The position numbers were made by a program, and so were the translations under genes. Below, in pieces: positions 1-8,910 of a stretch of 64,000 nucleotides of DNA. A model generated the notes under the pieces. That model was not told where the DNA came from. It saw nothing but the letters and a program-made list of their open reading frames with translations, and made no database searches. Position 1 is the stretch's first letter, and every line of letters starts with the position of its first letter. Origin of the DNA: Alphaproteobacteria bacterium (GTDB taxonomy: Bacteria; Pseudomonadota; Alphaproteobacteria; CAAGCB01; CAG-977); contig JAFZYY010000009.1 in assembly GCA_017616015.1 (NCBI GenBank), positions 62,001 to 126,000 on the forward strand, given 5' to 3'.

Positions 1-216
1 TTTGTTTTTTGAAAGTTTCAGATAGCCTTTTGCCGCTTCGCCCGTTTTCATCGCTTCGGCACAAGCCAAATCGTAAACGCCCCGTCCGGCATGCGTTTCA
101 ATGTAGGTCAACGGTTTGTCCTTTTGCGTCAGATGCTTCAGCACAACGCACAAAGCGGCGTGCTTGTGAACGTCCGCCGCGTTTCCGGCATGATAAATGT
201 GTTGGTATGACAGCAT
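1..216 (-). CDS. rlmJ: 23S rRNA (adenine-N6)-methyltransferase RlmJ, N-terminal part only
   Basis: The first 72 codons of a minus-strand gene that leaves the window at its left edge. The product starts MLSYQHIYHAGNAADVHKH, which matches the family opening (M-L-S-Y-x-H-x-x-H-A-G-N-x-A-D-V-x-K-H), and continues with THAGRGVYDL, the family's early glycine-containing SAM-binding strand. RlmJ methylates A2030 of 23S rRNA. The ATG follows GGAGAGG, and a TATAAT lies upstream at 242-247 on the minus strand, though without a clear -35. The catalytic part is outside the window, so intactness cannot be judged. Confidence 0.87.
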   Translation of the reverse strand, partial: MLSYQHIYHAGNAADVHKHAALCVVLKHLTQKDKPLTYIETHAGRGVYDLACAEAMKTGEAAKGYLKLSKNK

Positions 217-297
217 TTAACCTCTCCTGTTTACGGGCGCTATTATAGGAATAAAAGGGTCGTTATGCTACAGCTATCCGTGGAAATCACAAAATGA

Positions 298-325
298 TTG
301 ATTTTTGTAAAAAATATTACATAAT
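298..325 (+). promoter_or_regulatory. Candidate sigma-70 promoter for the small gene at 349
   Basis: TTGATT and CATAAT are separated by 16 bases and lie just upstream of an AAGGAG ribosome binding site at 337-342. Assigned by eye only. Confidence 0.4.
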
Positions 326-348
326 GTTATTATTTGAAGGAGAAATCA

Positions 349-660
349 ATGCCGGTCAAAAAAAACGCGAAGAAAAAAACGGAAACATTTTCACAGCAGG
401 AAATGAGCGATTATCTGATTTCAACGGTCAGGGAAGTCATAGAGGTATCGCGCAAACCGACGCCCGTTTTAGATAAAAACGGTGCGCCGACGGGGGCGAC
501 GGAATATCAGGCCGCGACGGTTTTAAAGGCATGCGAGCTGATGGCCAAATTGATGGGGTCGATCAGGGAAACGGATTCAAAAGGCGTTTCCGTGCAAATT
601 GTATCTTATCGGGATATGGCGGAATCCGACGAAGCAAGTGCTTCTTCCGCCGGTGTTTAA
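349..660 (+). CDS. Small hydrophilic protein of unknown function
   Basis: A 103-residue protein. The ATG at 349 is preferred because AAGGAG (337-342) sits 6 bases ahead; an in-frame TTG at 334 would put that site inside the gene. The N-terminus is lysine-rich (PVKKNAKKKTE). The middle reads ATVLKACELMAKLMG and is predicted helical, preceded by the phrase DKNGAPTGATEY. That combination loosely resembles small phage terminase subunits, but no other phage gene is nearby and I do not assign that function. It has its own promoter candidate, and its stop overlaps the stop of the convergent ankyrin gene. Confidence 0.6.
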   Translation: MPVKKNAKKKTETFSQQEMSDYLISTVREVIEVSRKPTPVLDKNGAPTGATEYQAATVLKACELMAKLMGSIRETDSKGVSVQIVSYRDMAESDEASASSAGV

Positions 661-1115
661 TGTTCCTGAAGCAATAAACGTGTCGGACTGTCTTTCAGTT
701 TGGGATTTCTTTCGGCGTAATCGTAAGCTGTGCGTCCGAAGACGTCTTTAGCGGTTCGATCCGCGCCGCTGCTCAGCAAAGTGCGGACGACTTCCGGATT
801 TTGATTATATTGTGCCGCAAAAAACAAAGCTGTTTGTCCTGTGTCCGGCGTTCTGGCGTTTACTTCTGCTCCGCCTTCGATTAAAAAAACAAAGGCTATC
901 GGATCGGAAAGATATATGGACGCCAGCATCAGTACGGTGCGTCCCTGTTCGTCTCTTTCGTTCACGCGTCCGCCTTTTTTGATCAGCGTTTCGATCGCGT
1001 AAGCCGAAGTGTTTTCCGTTGTAACGGCTTCGACTAAAGGGGTGAACGCGTTATATTCGGCGGCTGAAGCAGACTGAATACATAAGAGCGATACTAAAAT
1101 GACAAAGAATTTCAT
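657..1115 (-). CDS. Secreted ankyrin-repeat protein
   Basis: A 152-residue protein. Residues 1-18 (MKFFVILVSLLCIQSASA) form a clean signal peptide with an A-x-A cleavage site, so it is probably periplasmic or exported. About three ankyrin repeats follow, with signatures GRTVLMLAS, GQTALFFAAQYNQNPEVV and FGRTAYDYA; the LLSSGAD-type ends are typical of the fold. Ankyrin repeats mediate protein-protein contacts; the partner is unknown. An ATG at 1115 is chosen over a TTG one codon upstream. It ends on the TTAA at 657-660, which also encodes the stop of the opposite gene. Two other ankyrin genes in the window share the same N-x-N-P loop. Confidence 0.82.
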   Translation of the reverse strand: MKFFVILVSLLCIQSASAAEYNAFTPLVEAVTTENTSAYAIETLIKKGGRVNERDEQGRTVLMLASIYLSDPIAFVFLIEGGAEVNARTPDTGQTALFFAAQYNQNPEVVRTLLSSGADRTAKDVFGRTAYDYAERNPKLKDSPTRLLLQEH

Positions 1116-1130
1116 CAACGGAATCCACTA

Positions 1131-1159
1131 ATAAAAAAGCCCGACACTCAAGCGGGCTT
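1131..1159 (-). terminator. Rho-independent terminator after rpmG
   Basis: AAGCCCG (1137-1143) pairs with CGGGCTT (1153-1159) around a 9-base loop and is followed on the minus strand by a run of T. It lies between rpmG and the ankyrin gene. Confidence 0.8.
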
Positions 1160-1182
1160 AATTCTGTTAAAAGCATGGCGGA

Positions 1183-1350
1183 TTAGCGCATTTTCGTTTC
1201 TTTGAAAATAACGTGTTTGCGCGCCTTCGGGTCATATTTTTTCAACTGCAATTTTTCCGTTTTTGTACGGGGATTTTTCTTTGTTGTGTAAAAATATCCC
1301 GTTCCTTCCGTGCTTTCCAGTTTAATCTGTACTGTTGCGGACTTTGCCAT
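1183..1350 (-). CDS. rpmG: 50S ribosomal protein L33
   Basis: A 55-residue basic protein starting [14 protein letters not shown] and containing [16 protein letters not shown], diagnostic of L33. It lacks the two CxxC pairs of zinc-binding L33, so it is the zinc-independent form usual in Proteobacteria. The ATG at 1350 is chosen over a TTG 15 bases upstream because family members begin M-A-K. It is followed by a strong terminator, so it is likely a single-gene unit. Its place near rnr and topA is common in Alphaproteobacteria. Confidence 0.96.
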   Translation of the reverse strand: MAKSATVQIKLESTEGTGYFYTTKKNPRTKTEKLQLKKYDPKARKHVIFKETKMR

Positions 1351-1400
1351 GATGAACCCCACCAATCAAAAAAATCAAAAAGAGATACTGCAAAAATACG

Positions 1401-2921
1401 CTAATTTTGCATGGTGTCAAGCGAAAAATAGCTTAAAGCGTTTTCATACCGTTCCTGATCCAATAAAAACAGGCGAGCCGTTTCGTTTTCCAACGGATTG
1501 TCCTTGCGCGTTTGCCGCGGGCAGATTTCCAGTCCTTTCTGTCTTTCGGCCTCTGTTCCTTTTCGCCAAGGCTCGATGTTCGTTTGAACAATCAGTCTGT
1601 CTATGTCCCTTAAGGTTCTGTTTGAAGTGCAAATATTCGGGTAAATGCCGTAACCCTGCGGCGAAAAACCGGACGGCAAATAATACTGCGCCCATGTCAG
1701 ATATATTTCTCCGCCGCTGGGAAGCGTTTCATTCGCCTGAATAACGCTTTTGCCGTAAGAAGGCGTGCCGATGACGATCGCGTGTCTGTATTCCTGCAAA
1801 ACGCCCGCGAAAAATTCGGCGCTGGAAGCCGTCTGAGCGTCGATTAAAACGGCAATCGGATAAACGGGGCGTCTTTTTTGGAACGTTGAAATATACTGAT
1901 GTTGCGTATCTTTATGCCGTCCTGCCGTTTTGATAATTAACAAATCTTCGGGCAGGAACATATCCGCCGCCAAAACGGCTTCTTTTAACAGCCCGCCGGT
2001 ATTGCCGCGCAGGTCGATAATCAATCCGGCAGCGTTTTTCCTGCGCGCTTGTTTTAGCGTCGCTTTTAATCCGGAAACGGTTTTTTCCGTAAAAGCCGAA
2101 ATCTTAATCGTCATCAGACTGTCTTTATCATCAAAGAAATAGGTGACGGAAGAAGCGGAAACCGGCGCGCGGGTAACGGTTCTGGTCTGTACTTTGCCGT
2201 CTTTGCGCAAAGTCAGAAAAACTTCCGTTCCCGCTTCGCCGCGCAACAGATTTAAAATTTGCACGCGCGACAGGTCGGTAATGGTTTTGCCGTTAATCGC
2301 TGAAATTCTGTCCCCGATCGCCAGATCGGTATGAGAAGCCGCTCCGTTGGGGATTATATCCGTTATTTCCAGATATTTTCCGATACGGCGGTAACTGATT
2401 CCCAAACCGGCCGGTTTTTTCAAAGGTTCCAGTTCGGCGGGATCCGGACTGATGTAATGGGAATAAGAATCAATGGATCCCAATGCGGCGTTGATCAAAA
2501 TGTTGAACAGTTCTTCTTCGTCGGCGTCTTTTGTTTTTTGAGAATGCGGACGCGCTTCCGCCAGCACCGCTAAAATTAATTTGGACCATTCCGTGCAATT
2601 ATTGTCTTCCGGCGCGCGAAAGCTTTTTAAAATTTTGTCGTCCGCCAAAATCAAAACGCGTTTGCCGTCTATGCGCGCGACGATTTTTTGATCAATCGTG
2701 GACAGACTTTTAACGGTTGAAAACGCAAAGTCTTTGGCGGATACGGGCTTGAGCGATTTTTCCGTGATAAGCCGGCAAGTCGTATTAATCGTGTCAAACA
2801 TATATTCGGCAGGCAACTGCGCTTTGCTTAACGCAACCGCCCACCAATCGGGATTGTCCCGCGCCTGGGCGAAAAAGGGGAGTAAGGCAAACAGAGCCGG
2901 AAGAAACAAAAAACGGCGCAT
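1401..2921 (-). CDS. S41-family (C-terminal processing) periplasmic serine protease
   Basis: A 506-residue protein. Residues 1-20 are a signal peptide ending FAQA. A PDZ domain covers about residues 170-245 (GLGISYRR through IGDRISAINGKTI). The S41 protease domain follows, with the conserved LRGNTGG at about 304-310. The catalytic serine lies in DAQTASSAEFF (366/367) and the general-base lysine in SYGKS (K391). Such Ctp/Prc proteases trim the C-termini of periplasmic proteins or cell-wall hydrolases. The first 140 residues after the signal are not a domain I recognise. It starts one base after the rnr stop and is likely co-transcribed with it. The C-terminal 75 residues are also unassigned. 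Confidence 0.88.
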   Translation of the reverse strand: MRRFLFLPALFALLPFFAQARDNPDWWAVALSKAQLPAEYMFDTINTTCRLITEKSLKPVSAKDFAFSTVKSLSTIDQKIVARIDGKRVLILADDKILKSFRAPEDNNCTEWSKLILAVLAEARPHSQKTKDADEEELFNILINAALGSIDSYSHYISPDPAELEPLKKPAGLGISYRRIGKYLEITDIIPNGAASHTDLAIGDRISAINGKTITDLSRVQILNLLRGEAGTEVFLTLRKDGKVQTRTVTRAPVSASSVTYFFDDKDSLMTIKISAFTEKTVSGLKATLKQARRKNAAGLIIDLRGNTGGLLKEAVLAADMFLPEDLLIIKTAGRHKDTQHQYISTFQKRRPVYPIAVLIDAQTASSAEFFAGVLQEYRHAIVIGTPSYGKSVIQANETLPSGGEIYLTWAQYYLPSGFSPQGYGIYPNICTSNRTLRDIDRLIVQTNIEPWRKGTEAERQKGLEICPRQTRKDNPLENETARLFLLDQERYENALSYFSLDTMQN

Positions 2922-2922
2922 T

Positions 2923-5148
2923 CTATTTCCTTTTTGTTTTGCGTTTGTTTGTTTTGCTCTTCTTTTTAGGGGAGGGACGGCGTTTGTCTGTGCCCGCGTC
3001 CAGAATGTGAAAAAGAAGTCCTCCCGTGACAGGCGACGCTTCCGCCAATGTCATAAAGACATGCTCGCCCAGTTCGTAGGTGTTGCCGGTGGAAGAGCCG
3101 AACAAGCGGTGACGTTCTTCTTCGCAGACGTAATAGTCATTCGGCAGGGTGGAAATCGGAATCAACCCTTCCGCGCCGATGCCGTCAATCGTGACGAACA
3201 GGCCAAAGCGGCTGACTCCGTTGATCGTGCCGCCGAAACGTTCGCCGACGCGGTCTTTTAAGTAAGCGGACAGATAGCGTTCCTCGGCATCGCGTTCCGC
3301 GGCGGCGGCGCGGCGTTCGGTGGCGGAGATATGTTCGCCCAGTTCGTCCAAGTCGGCGGTCATATCGCCGTCTTCGTCAATCAGACCGTCCCCGCCCAGT
3401 TTCAAAGCGGAAATCAGGCCGCGATGCACCAATAAATCCGCGTACCGTCTGATGGGCGAAGTGAAATGCGCGTATTTTTCCAAAGCCAGTCCGAAATGTC
3501 CAAGATTTTCCGGACTGTAGCGCGCCTGACTTTGCGAGCGCAGGACAAGCTCGTTGACCATGGCGGCTCGGGGCGTATCGCGGACTTTATCAAGGATTTT
3601 ATTCAAATCGTTACTGTCAAGTCTGCCCGTCTTGCCGGCTTTAATGCCGATTGTCGCCAGAAAAGATTGCAAAGCGACGGCTTTTTCCGCGCTCGGCGGT
3701 TCGTGGACGCGGTACATCGCCGGCACGCCGTATTCTTCCAAAGCTTCGGCGGCGGCAACGTTGGCAAGGATCATAAATTCTTCGACCGTCTTGTGGCTGT
3801 CCAGGCGTTCGCGGGGCGTGATGGAAGCGACTTGTCCTTTTTTATCCAGTTCTATTTCGCGCTCGATGACGTCCAAGTCCAAAGCGCCGCGCTTTTCGCG
3901 CGCTTGCGCCAGAAGTTCATAAGCGGCTTTTAAATCAAGAATATGCGCACGCAGAGCGTTATTCATTTCCGACATTTTGCCGTCGAAAACGTTCTGGACT
4001 TCGTGATAGTTCAGACGGGCGGCGGAACGCATCATCGCGCGGACGAATTTATACTTAATCAGTTTTCCGTTTTTGTTAATCCACAAATGCGCCGCCAGAC
4101 AGGGACGATCGATGTCTGGCTTTAACGAGCACAGATCCGCCGACAGCTTTTCAGGCAACATCGGAATACAGCGGTCGGGAAAGTAAACGGAATTGCCGCG
4201 TTCGCGCGCGCAGTCGTCCAGAGCGGTGTGCGGGCGCACGAAATAAGCGACGTCGGCAATCGCGACAATGAGATGAAAGCCGCCTTTGTTTTTCTTGTCT
4301 TCGTCGGGTTCGGCAAATACGGCGTCGTCAAAGTCGCGCGCGTCCTCGCCGTCAATCGTGACCAACGGAATGTCGCGCAGATCGGAACGTTTTTTCATGG
4401 GCGGCAGTTTCGCTTTTTCCGCCTGTTTTAAAGCGTCTTCGGTAAATTCGACGGGAATGCCGTGCAGATGCAAAGCGATCAGACTGGCGGCGCGGGGCGC
4501 GTCGGCGGACCCGATAACCTGAATGATTTTCGCATATTTTTCCGATCCGCCGAAAGCGTTTTGCGGGACTTCGGCAATCACGACGTCGCCGTTTTTCGCT
4601 TTCCCCGTATGAGCGCGGTCGACAATGTAATTCTGATGCAGACGACGGTCGACGGACAAAATCCGTCCGCCTTTGCCCGATGTCGTATCAAACAGGCCGA
4701 CAACACGGTTCGGCTGTTCGGACAGTCGGCGGATAACGGCGCCGTGGAAAAAGCGTTTGCCTTTCGGCGTCAGCTTTAACATCACCATGTCGCCTTCCCG
4801 CGGGGCGGGACGCAGACGTCCTAAGTCCGTAATCAGAATTTGCGGGCAGGGCGTTTGTTTCGTCCAGTTCAAAGGCCTGGCGACAAGCTCGCCGTCCGAA
4901 TCCGTTCCGGTAATCAGACACGGGCACGTTTCGGGCAGGCCGTCCGCCAAAATCAGCTTTTTGCCGGCGGTTTTTTCCGTTTTGCCGGAATGCTTCAATT
5001 CCCTGAGCATGTCCTTGAGCTTTAAACGGTCGTCGCCTTTAATGTGAAAAGCGCGCGCCAACTCTCTTTTCCCGACCTTTCCCGGATTGTCGTTCAGGTA
5101 GGCGACAAGGTCTTCCATCGACGGAAAAGGAGCTTTGGCTTTCGTCAT
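2923..5148 (-). CDS. rnr: Ribonuclease R
   Basis: A 741-residue 3'-to-5' exoribonuclease that degrades structured RNA and takes part in rRNA and tmRNA quality control. Domain order: a winged-helix-like N-terminus (about 10-70), cold-shock-type domains, the RNB nuclease with TIDGEDARDFDDAV at about 264-277 supplying the metal-binding aspartates, an S1 domain near 645-715 (SRFGLFVTIDG) and a lysine-rich tail. Length and order are normal for RNase R rather than RNase II. The ATG overlaps the topA stop in a TAATG arrangement, implying translational coupling. Confidence 0.96.
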   Translation of the reverse strand: MTKAKAPFPSMEDLVAYLNDNPGKVGKRELARAFHIKGDDRLKLKDMLRELKHSGKTEKTAGKKLILADGLPETCPCLITGTDSDGELVARPLNWTKQTPCPQILITDLGRLRPAPREGDMVMLKLTPKGKRFFHGAVIRRLSEQPNRVVGLFDTTSGKGGRILSVDRRLHQNYIVDRAHTGKAKNGDVVIAEVPQNAFGGSEKYAKIIQVIGSADAPRAASLIALHLHGIPVEFTEDALKQAEKAKLPPMKKRSDLRDIPLVTIDGEDARDFDDAVFAEPDEDKKNKGGFHLIVAIADVAYFVRPHTALDDCARERGNSVYFPDRCIPMLPEKLSADLCSLKPDIDRPCLAAHLWINKNGKLIKYKFVRAMMRSAARLNYHEVQNVFDGKMSEMNNALRAHILDLKAAYELLAQAREKRGALDLDVIEREIELDKKGQVASITPRERLDSHKTVEEFMILANVAAAEALEEYGVPAMYRVHEPPSAEKAVALQSFLATIGIKAGKTGRLDSNDLNKILDKVRDTPRAAMVNELVLRSQSQARYSPENLGHFGLALEKYAHFTSPIRRYADLLVHRGLISALKLGGDGLIDEDGDMTADLDELGEHISATERRAAAAERDAEERYLSAYLKDRVGERFGGTINGVSRFGLFVTIDGIGAEGLIPISTLPNDYYVCEEERHRLFGSSTGNTYELGEHVFMTLAEASPVTGGLLFHILDAGTDKRRPSPKKKSKTNKRKTKRK

Positions 5149-7766
5149 TATTTCTTTGCCTTTGTTGTTTTCTTAGCCGTTTTTTTCTTCGTCGCCGTCT
5201 TTTTAGCCGCTGTCTTTTTAGTTGTCGTTTTTTTAGCTGCGGCTTTGGGCTTCTTTTCCGCTTTGGCAGCCAGCAGAGCTACGGCTTCCTCAACGGTCGG
5301 CAGACGATTTTCGTCGCGGATCGCTTTGGGAATCGAGGCGATTATGCTGCCGTGTTTGATATAAGGTCCGAAACGGCCGGAGCTGGCGATGATCGGCTTT
5401 CCGTCAGTCGGGTGAGCGCCGATTTCCTGCGGCGGAGCTTTTTCCCTGACCGTGGACAGCACTTCCAGAGCGCGGGGCAGGTCAATCGTTAAAACATTGT
5501 CCGCCGCCGTTAAGGATTTATAGGTCGAACCGATTTTCAGATAAGGCCCGAAACGACCGATTCCGGCCTGAATTTCCTGCTTTGTTTCGGGGTGGACGCC
5601 TAATGTGCGCGGCAGGGCGAGCAAAGCCAGAGCCTGCTCCAACGTTATTTCCGCCGGATTTATATTGCGAGGCAGAGACGTGCGTTTTGTCGCGGTTTTT
5701 TCTTTCTTTTCACCTTTTTTGGGCTTCGGTGCGTCTTTGCCCGCCTGAACATACCAGCCGTAAGGGCCTTTGCGTAAAATAATGTCTTCGCCTGTCGCGG
5801 GATCGGTTCCCAGTTCTTTTAAATCCGGCTCTTCCGTTTCCGCTTCTTCCGTCGTCTGGCCGCCGAACGGGCGCGTGTAGCGACATTCCGGATAGTTGGA
5901 ACAACCGATGAACGCGCCGAATTTGCCGATTTTCAGACTCAGACGACCGCCTTTTTCTTTGCCGCATTCGGGGCAGACGCGGTCTTCCGGCGTTGCGAAC
6001 AGGTGGTCGGACAGACTTTCTTCCAACCGGTTCAGAATGTCTGTAATCGTCAGAGGTTCGACCGTTTTGACCGTTTCGTCAAAGCTCTTCCAGAACGCGC
6101 GGAGCAAGTCTTTCCAATTCATTTTGTCCGCGGAAATGTCATCAAGAGAGTTTTCCAAATCGGCCGTGAAGTCATACTGAACGTATGTGTTGAAGAAGTT
6201 TTCCATAAACGCAGTGACGATACGGCCGCGGTCTTCCGGAATGAAGCGGCGTTTTTCCAGACGGACGTATTTTCTTTCCTGCAAAACGGACAGAATCGAC
6301 GCATACGTGGACGGCCGGCCGATGCCGAGTTCTTCCAGCTTTTTCACCAGACTCGCTTCCGAATAGCGCGGCGGCGGCTGCGTGAAGTGCTGTTCGGGGC
6401 GGACGGCTTTCTGATCCAAAGGCTCTCCCGTCGTCATGGCGGGCAGAATCGCGCTGCTTTCCTCATCGCCGTCGTCCAAGTCTTCATGATAGATTTTTAA
6501 AAAGCCGTCAAAAGCGATCGTCTGTCCCGTCGCGCGCAGAACGATCCGACCGTCGCGGGACGGGCAATCAACCGCCATCTTGTCAATTTCGGCATTCTGC
6601 ATTTGCGACGCCAGAGCGCGCTTGTAAATCAGTTCGTACAATGCCCGCATATCCTTGTTCAGATAGCGCGCCATCTGTTCTGGACGGCGGTTCAGCGAAG
6701 TCGGACGAATGGCTTCGTGCGCTTCCTGCGCGTTTTTTACGTTGTTCTTGTAATAACGGGGCTTTTCGGGCAGATATGTTGAGCCGAAATCGGACGCGAT
6801 TACGGCGCGGGCTTCATTGATAGCTTCCTGCGCCATCTGAATGCCGTCCGTTCTCATATAGGTAATCAGACCGACGGTGTCGCCGCCGATGTCAATTCCT
6901 TCGTAAAGCTGCTGCGCCAACTGCATCGTTTTCTTTGCGGAAAAGAAGAGCTTGCGCGCCGCTTCCTGTTGCAAAGTGGACGTCGTAAAAGCCGGCGCGG
7001 GGGAACGCTTGACGGTTTTGCGTTCGATTGTGCCGACGTCAAAGACCGCGTTTTCGATTTTCTTTTGCGCGGCTTTGGCCGATACTTCGTCAGCCAACGT
7101 AAACTTGCCCAGTTTTTGACCGTCCAAAACGGACAGATGGGCTGTGAACAAATCTGAATGCTTGGTCAGGAAATCGGCGTCGATTGTCCAGTATTCCTGC
7201 GCTTTGAATTCTTCGATTTCGTTTTCGCGCTCGCAGACCAGACGCAAAGCGACAGACTGCACGCGGCCGGCGGAACGGCTTCCCGGCAGCTTACGCCACA
7301 ATACGGGCGAAATCGTAAAACCGACCAGATAGTCCAAAGCCCGTCTGGCCAGATAAGCGTCCACCAGCGGCATATCGACTTCGCGCGGATTCTTCATCGC
7401 GTTCGAAACGGCGGATTTGGTAATTTCGTTAAAGACAACGCGTTTTAAAGTTTTGTTTTTCAGCTTGCCGCGGCGGGTCAGTTCCTGCACGACGTGCCAC
7501 GCGATGGCTTCTCCCTCTCTATCCGGGTCGGTTGCCAGATAGACGGTATCGGCTTTGGCGACGGCTGTTGCGATTGCTTTAATATGCTTTTCATCTTTCG
7601 GCTCAATAGCCCAATCCATCGCGAAGTCTTCGTCGGGACGGACGGATCCGTTTTTCGCCGGCAGATCCCGAATATGTCCGAAGCTCGCGATAACCTCGTA
7701 TCCGTTTCCCAAATACTTGTTGATTGTTTTCGCTTTTGCGGGGGATTCGACAATAACCACGTCCAT
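5148..7766 (-). CDS. topA: DNA topoisomerase I
   Basis: An 872-residue type IA topoisomerase that relaxes negative supercoils. It opens MDVVIVESPAKAKTI (Toprim start), has the acidic metal site ATDPDREGEA at about 78-87, and the active-site tyrosine in LITYMRTDG (Y303). A C-terminal zinc ribbon (CPECG, then GCSNYPECRY) and repeated Topo C-terminal modules follow. The protein ends in a long alanine/lysine-rich tail, a feature seen in many alphaproteobacterial TopA proteins and likely a DNA-binding extension. The ribosome binding site is AAAGG before the ATG. It lies between dprA and rnr on the same strand. Confidence 0.97.
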   Translation of the reverse strand: MDVVIVESPAKAKTINKYLGNGYEVIASFGHIRDLPAKNGSVRPDEDFAMDWAIEPKDEKHIKAIATAVAKADTVYLATDPDREGEAIAWHVVQELTRRGKLKNKTLKRVVFNEITKSAVSNAMKNPREVDMPLVDAYLARRALDYLVGFTISPVLWRKLPGSRSAGRVQSVALRLVCERENEIEEFKAQEYWTIDADFLTKHSDLFTAHLSVLDGQKLGKFTLADEVSAKAAQKKIENAVFDVGTIERKTVKRSPAPAFTTSTLQQEAARKLFFSAKKTMQLAQQLYEGIDIGGDTVGLITYMRTDGIQMAQEAINEARAVIASDFGSTYLPEKPRYYKNNVKNAQEAHEAIRPTSLNRRPEQMARYLNKDMRALYELIYKRALASQMQNAEIDKMAVDCPSRDGRIVLRATGQTIAFDGFLKIYHEDLDDGDEESSAILPAMTTGEPLDQKAVRPEQHFTQPPPRYSEASLVKKLEELGIGRPSTYASILSVLQERKYVRLEKRRFIPEDRGRIVTAFMENFFNTYVQYDFTADLENSLDDISADKMNWKDLLRAFWKSFDETVKTVEPLTITDILNRLEESLSDHLFATPEDRVCPECGKEKGGRLSLKIGKFGAFIGCSNYPECRYTRPFGGQTTEEAETEEPDLKELGTDPATGEDIILRKGPYGWYVQAGKDAPKPKKGEKKEKTATKRTSLPRNINPAEITLEQALALLALPRTLGVHPETKQEIQAGIGRFGPYLKIGSTYKSLTAADNVLTIDLPRALEVLSTVREKAPPQEIGAHPTDGKPIIASSGRFGPYIKHGSIIASIPKAIRDENRLPTVEEAVALLAAKAEKKPKAAAKKTTTKKTAAKKTATKKKTAKKTTKAKK

Positions 7767-7778
7767 AATCGTTGACCT

Positions 7779-8906
7779 TTATAAAGAAGTGATACGAATA
7801 ACTTTGTTTCCGGGCAGGCGCTCCAGTTGTCCCGCCAGTTCCAATTCCACTAATAAAACCGAAATTACGCTCGCTGGCAAGCCTGTTTCTCGGATCAGCA
7901 TATCAATTTCAACAGGAGAGCCGTCTAACAGGGATAAAAGTTCTTTTCTGTTTTCGTCCGTCGGTTCCTGAATTTGCTGCTGCGGCGCTTTGATTGATGA
8001 AGTTGATTCATTCTTTGTCTCTCTGAGCGTGAAAGAAGCCGACTGCGCCAAATAATCAATAATGTCCTGCGCCGATTCGACCAAAGGCGCGCCACTTTTA
8101 ATCAGATGGTTGACGCCGGCGGCTCTCGGATCCAGAGGGGAGGAAGGCACGGCGAAAACGTCTCTGCCTTGTTCCAACGCTTTGTTCGCCGTGATTAAAG
8201 AGCCGGAGCGCAAAGCGGCCTCTATGACGACCAATCCCTGCGCCAGCCCCGAAATGATTCTGTTCCTTTGCGGAAAGTTGGACGGCTGCGGTTTTGTGTT
8301 AAACGGAAATTCGGAAATCAGAACGCCTTTTTCTTTTACCTGATCGTAGAGCTTTCCGTTTCGTTCGGGGTAGGGGATATTGATGCCCGTTCCCAAAACG
8401 GCTGTTGTCGAAGCGTTTTCGCTTGCGGCGTACAAAGCCCCTTCATGCGCGGCGGCGTCAATGCCCAATGCCATGCCGGAAACGACGCTGTAACCGGCTT
8501 TGACCAAATCGGCGGCGATATGGCGCGCGATGTTCTTTCCGTTAATCGACGCGTTTCTGGTGCCGACAACGGCGACATGCGGTTTTTTCAATAGCGTTTT
8601 ATTTCCCAGAACGGATAATACGGGCGGGGCGTCGCTTATTCGCGCTAACAGATCCGGATACCCGTCCTGTTCTGAAAAGAGCATTTCTCCGCCGATTTTT
8701 TGGACGGCTTCCATTTCCTGTTCGGCTTCAGCGCGGGAACAGATTCTCAGTTCTTTTTTCAAGCCGCCTTTGCGCGCTTTTTCAGGTAAAGCTTTCAGCG
8801 CGTTTTCCGCCGTTTTAAAGTGCTGTATCAACACGCGGAAAGTAACGGCTCCGACATTTTCGGATCGAAACAAACGCAACCGATTGATTTGTTCTTCCTG
8901 ATCCAA
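7779..8906 (-). CDS. dprA: DNA-processing protein DprA
   Basis: A 375-residue protein that loads RecA onto incoming single-stranded DNA in natural transformation. The Rossmann-like core contains VAVVGTRNAS, SVVSGMALGIDAAAH and ISEFPFNTKP, the family signatures. An N-terminal helix-hairpin-like segment (LFRSENVGAVTFRV) precedes it and a winged-helix segment closes the C-terminus (VEIDMLIRETG). The start is a TTG at 8906 with GGAG 7 bases upstream; the plsY stop lies between that site and the start. No other competence genes are in the window, so a role in transformation cannot be concluded. Confidence 0.95.
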   Translation of the reverse strand: MDQEEQINRLRLFRSENVGAVTFRVLIQHFKTAENALKALPEKARKGGLKKELRICSRAEAEQEMEAVQKIGGEMLFSEQDGYPDLLARISDAPPVLSVLGNKTLLKKPHVAVVGTRNASINGKNIARHIAADLVKAGYSVVSGMALGIDAAAHEGALYAASENASTTAVLGTGINIPYPERNGKLYDQVKEKGVLISEFPFNTKPQPSNFPQRNRIISGLAQGLVVIEAALRSGSLITANKALEQGRDVFAVPSSPLDPRAAGVNHLIKSGAPLVESAQDIIDYLAQSASFTLRETKNESTSSIKAPQQQIQEPTDENRKELLSLLDGSPVEIDMLIRETGLPASVISVLLVELELAGQLERLPGNKVIRITSL

Positions 8907-8910
8907 CGGT

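Noticed and set aside
349-660. Calling the small gene a phage terminase subunit and the region a prophage
   Set aside because: The likeness is limited to one helix and a short phrase, and no other phage gene lies nearby.
1310-1744. Plus-strand open frame over rpmG and the end of the S41 protease
   Set aside because: No ribosome binding site, overlaps two clear minus-strand genes and reads as low-complexity shadow sequence.
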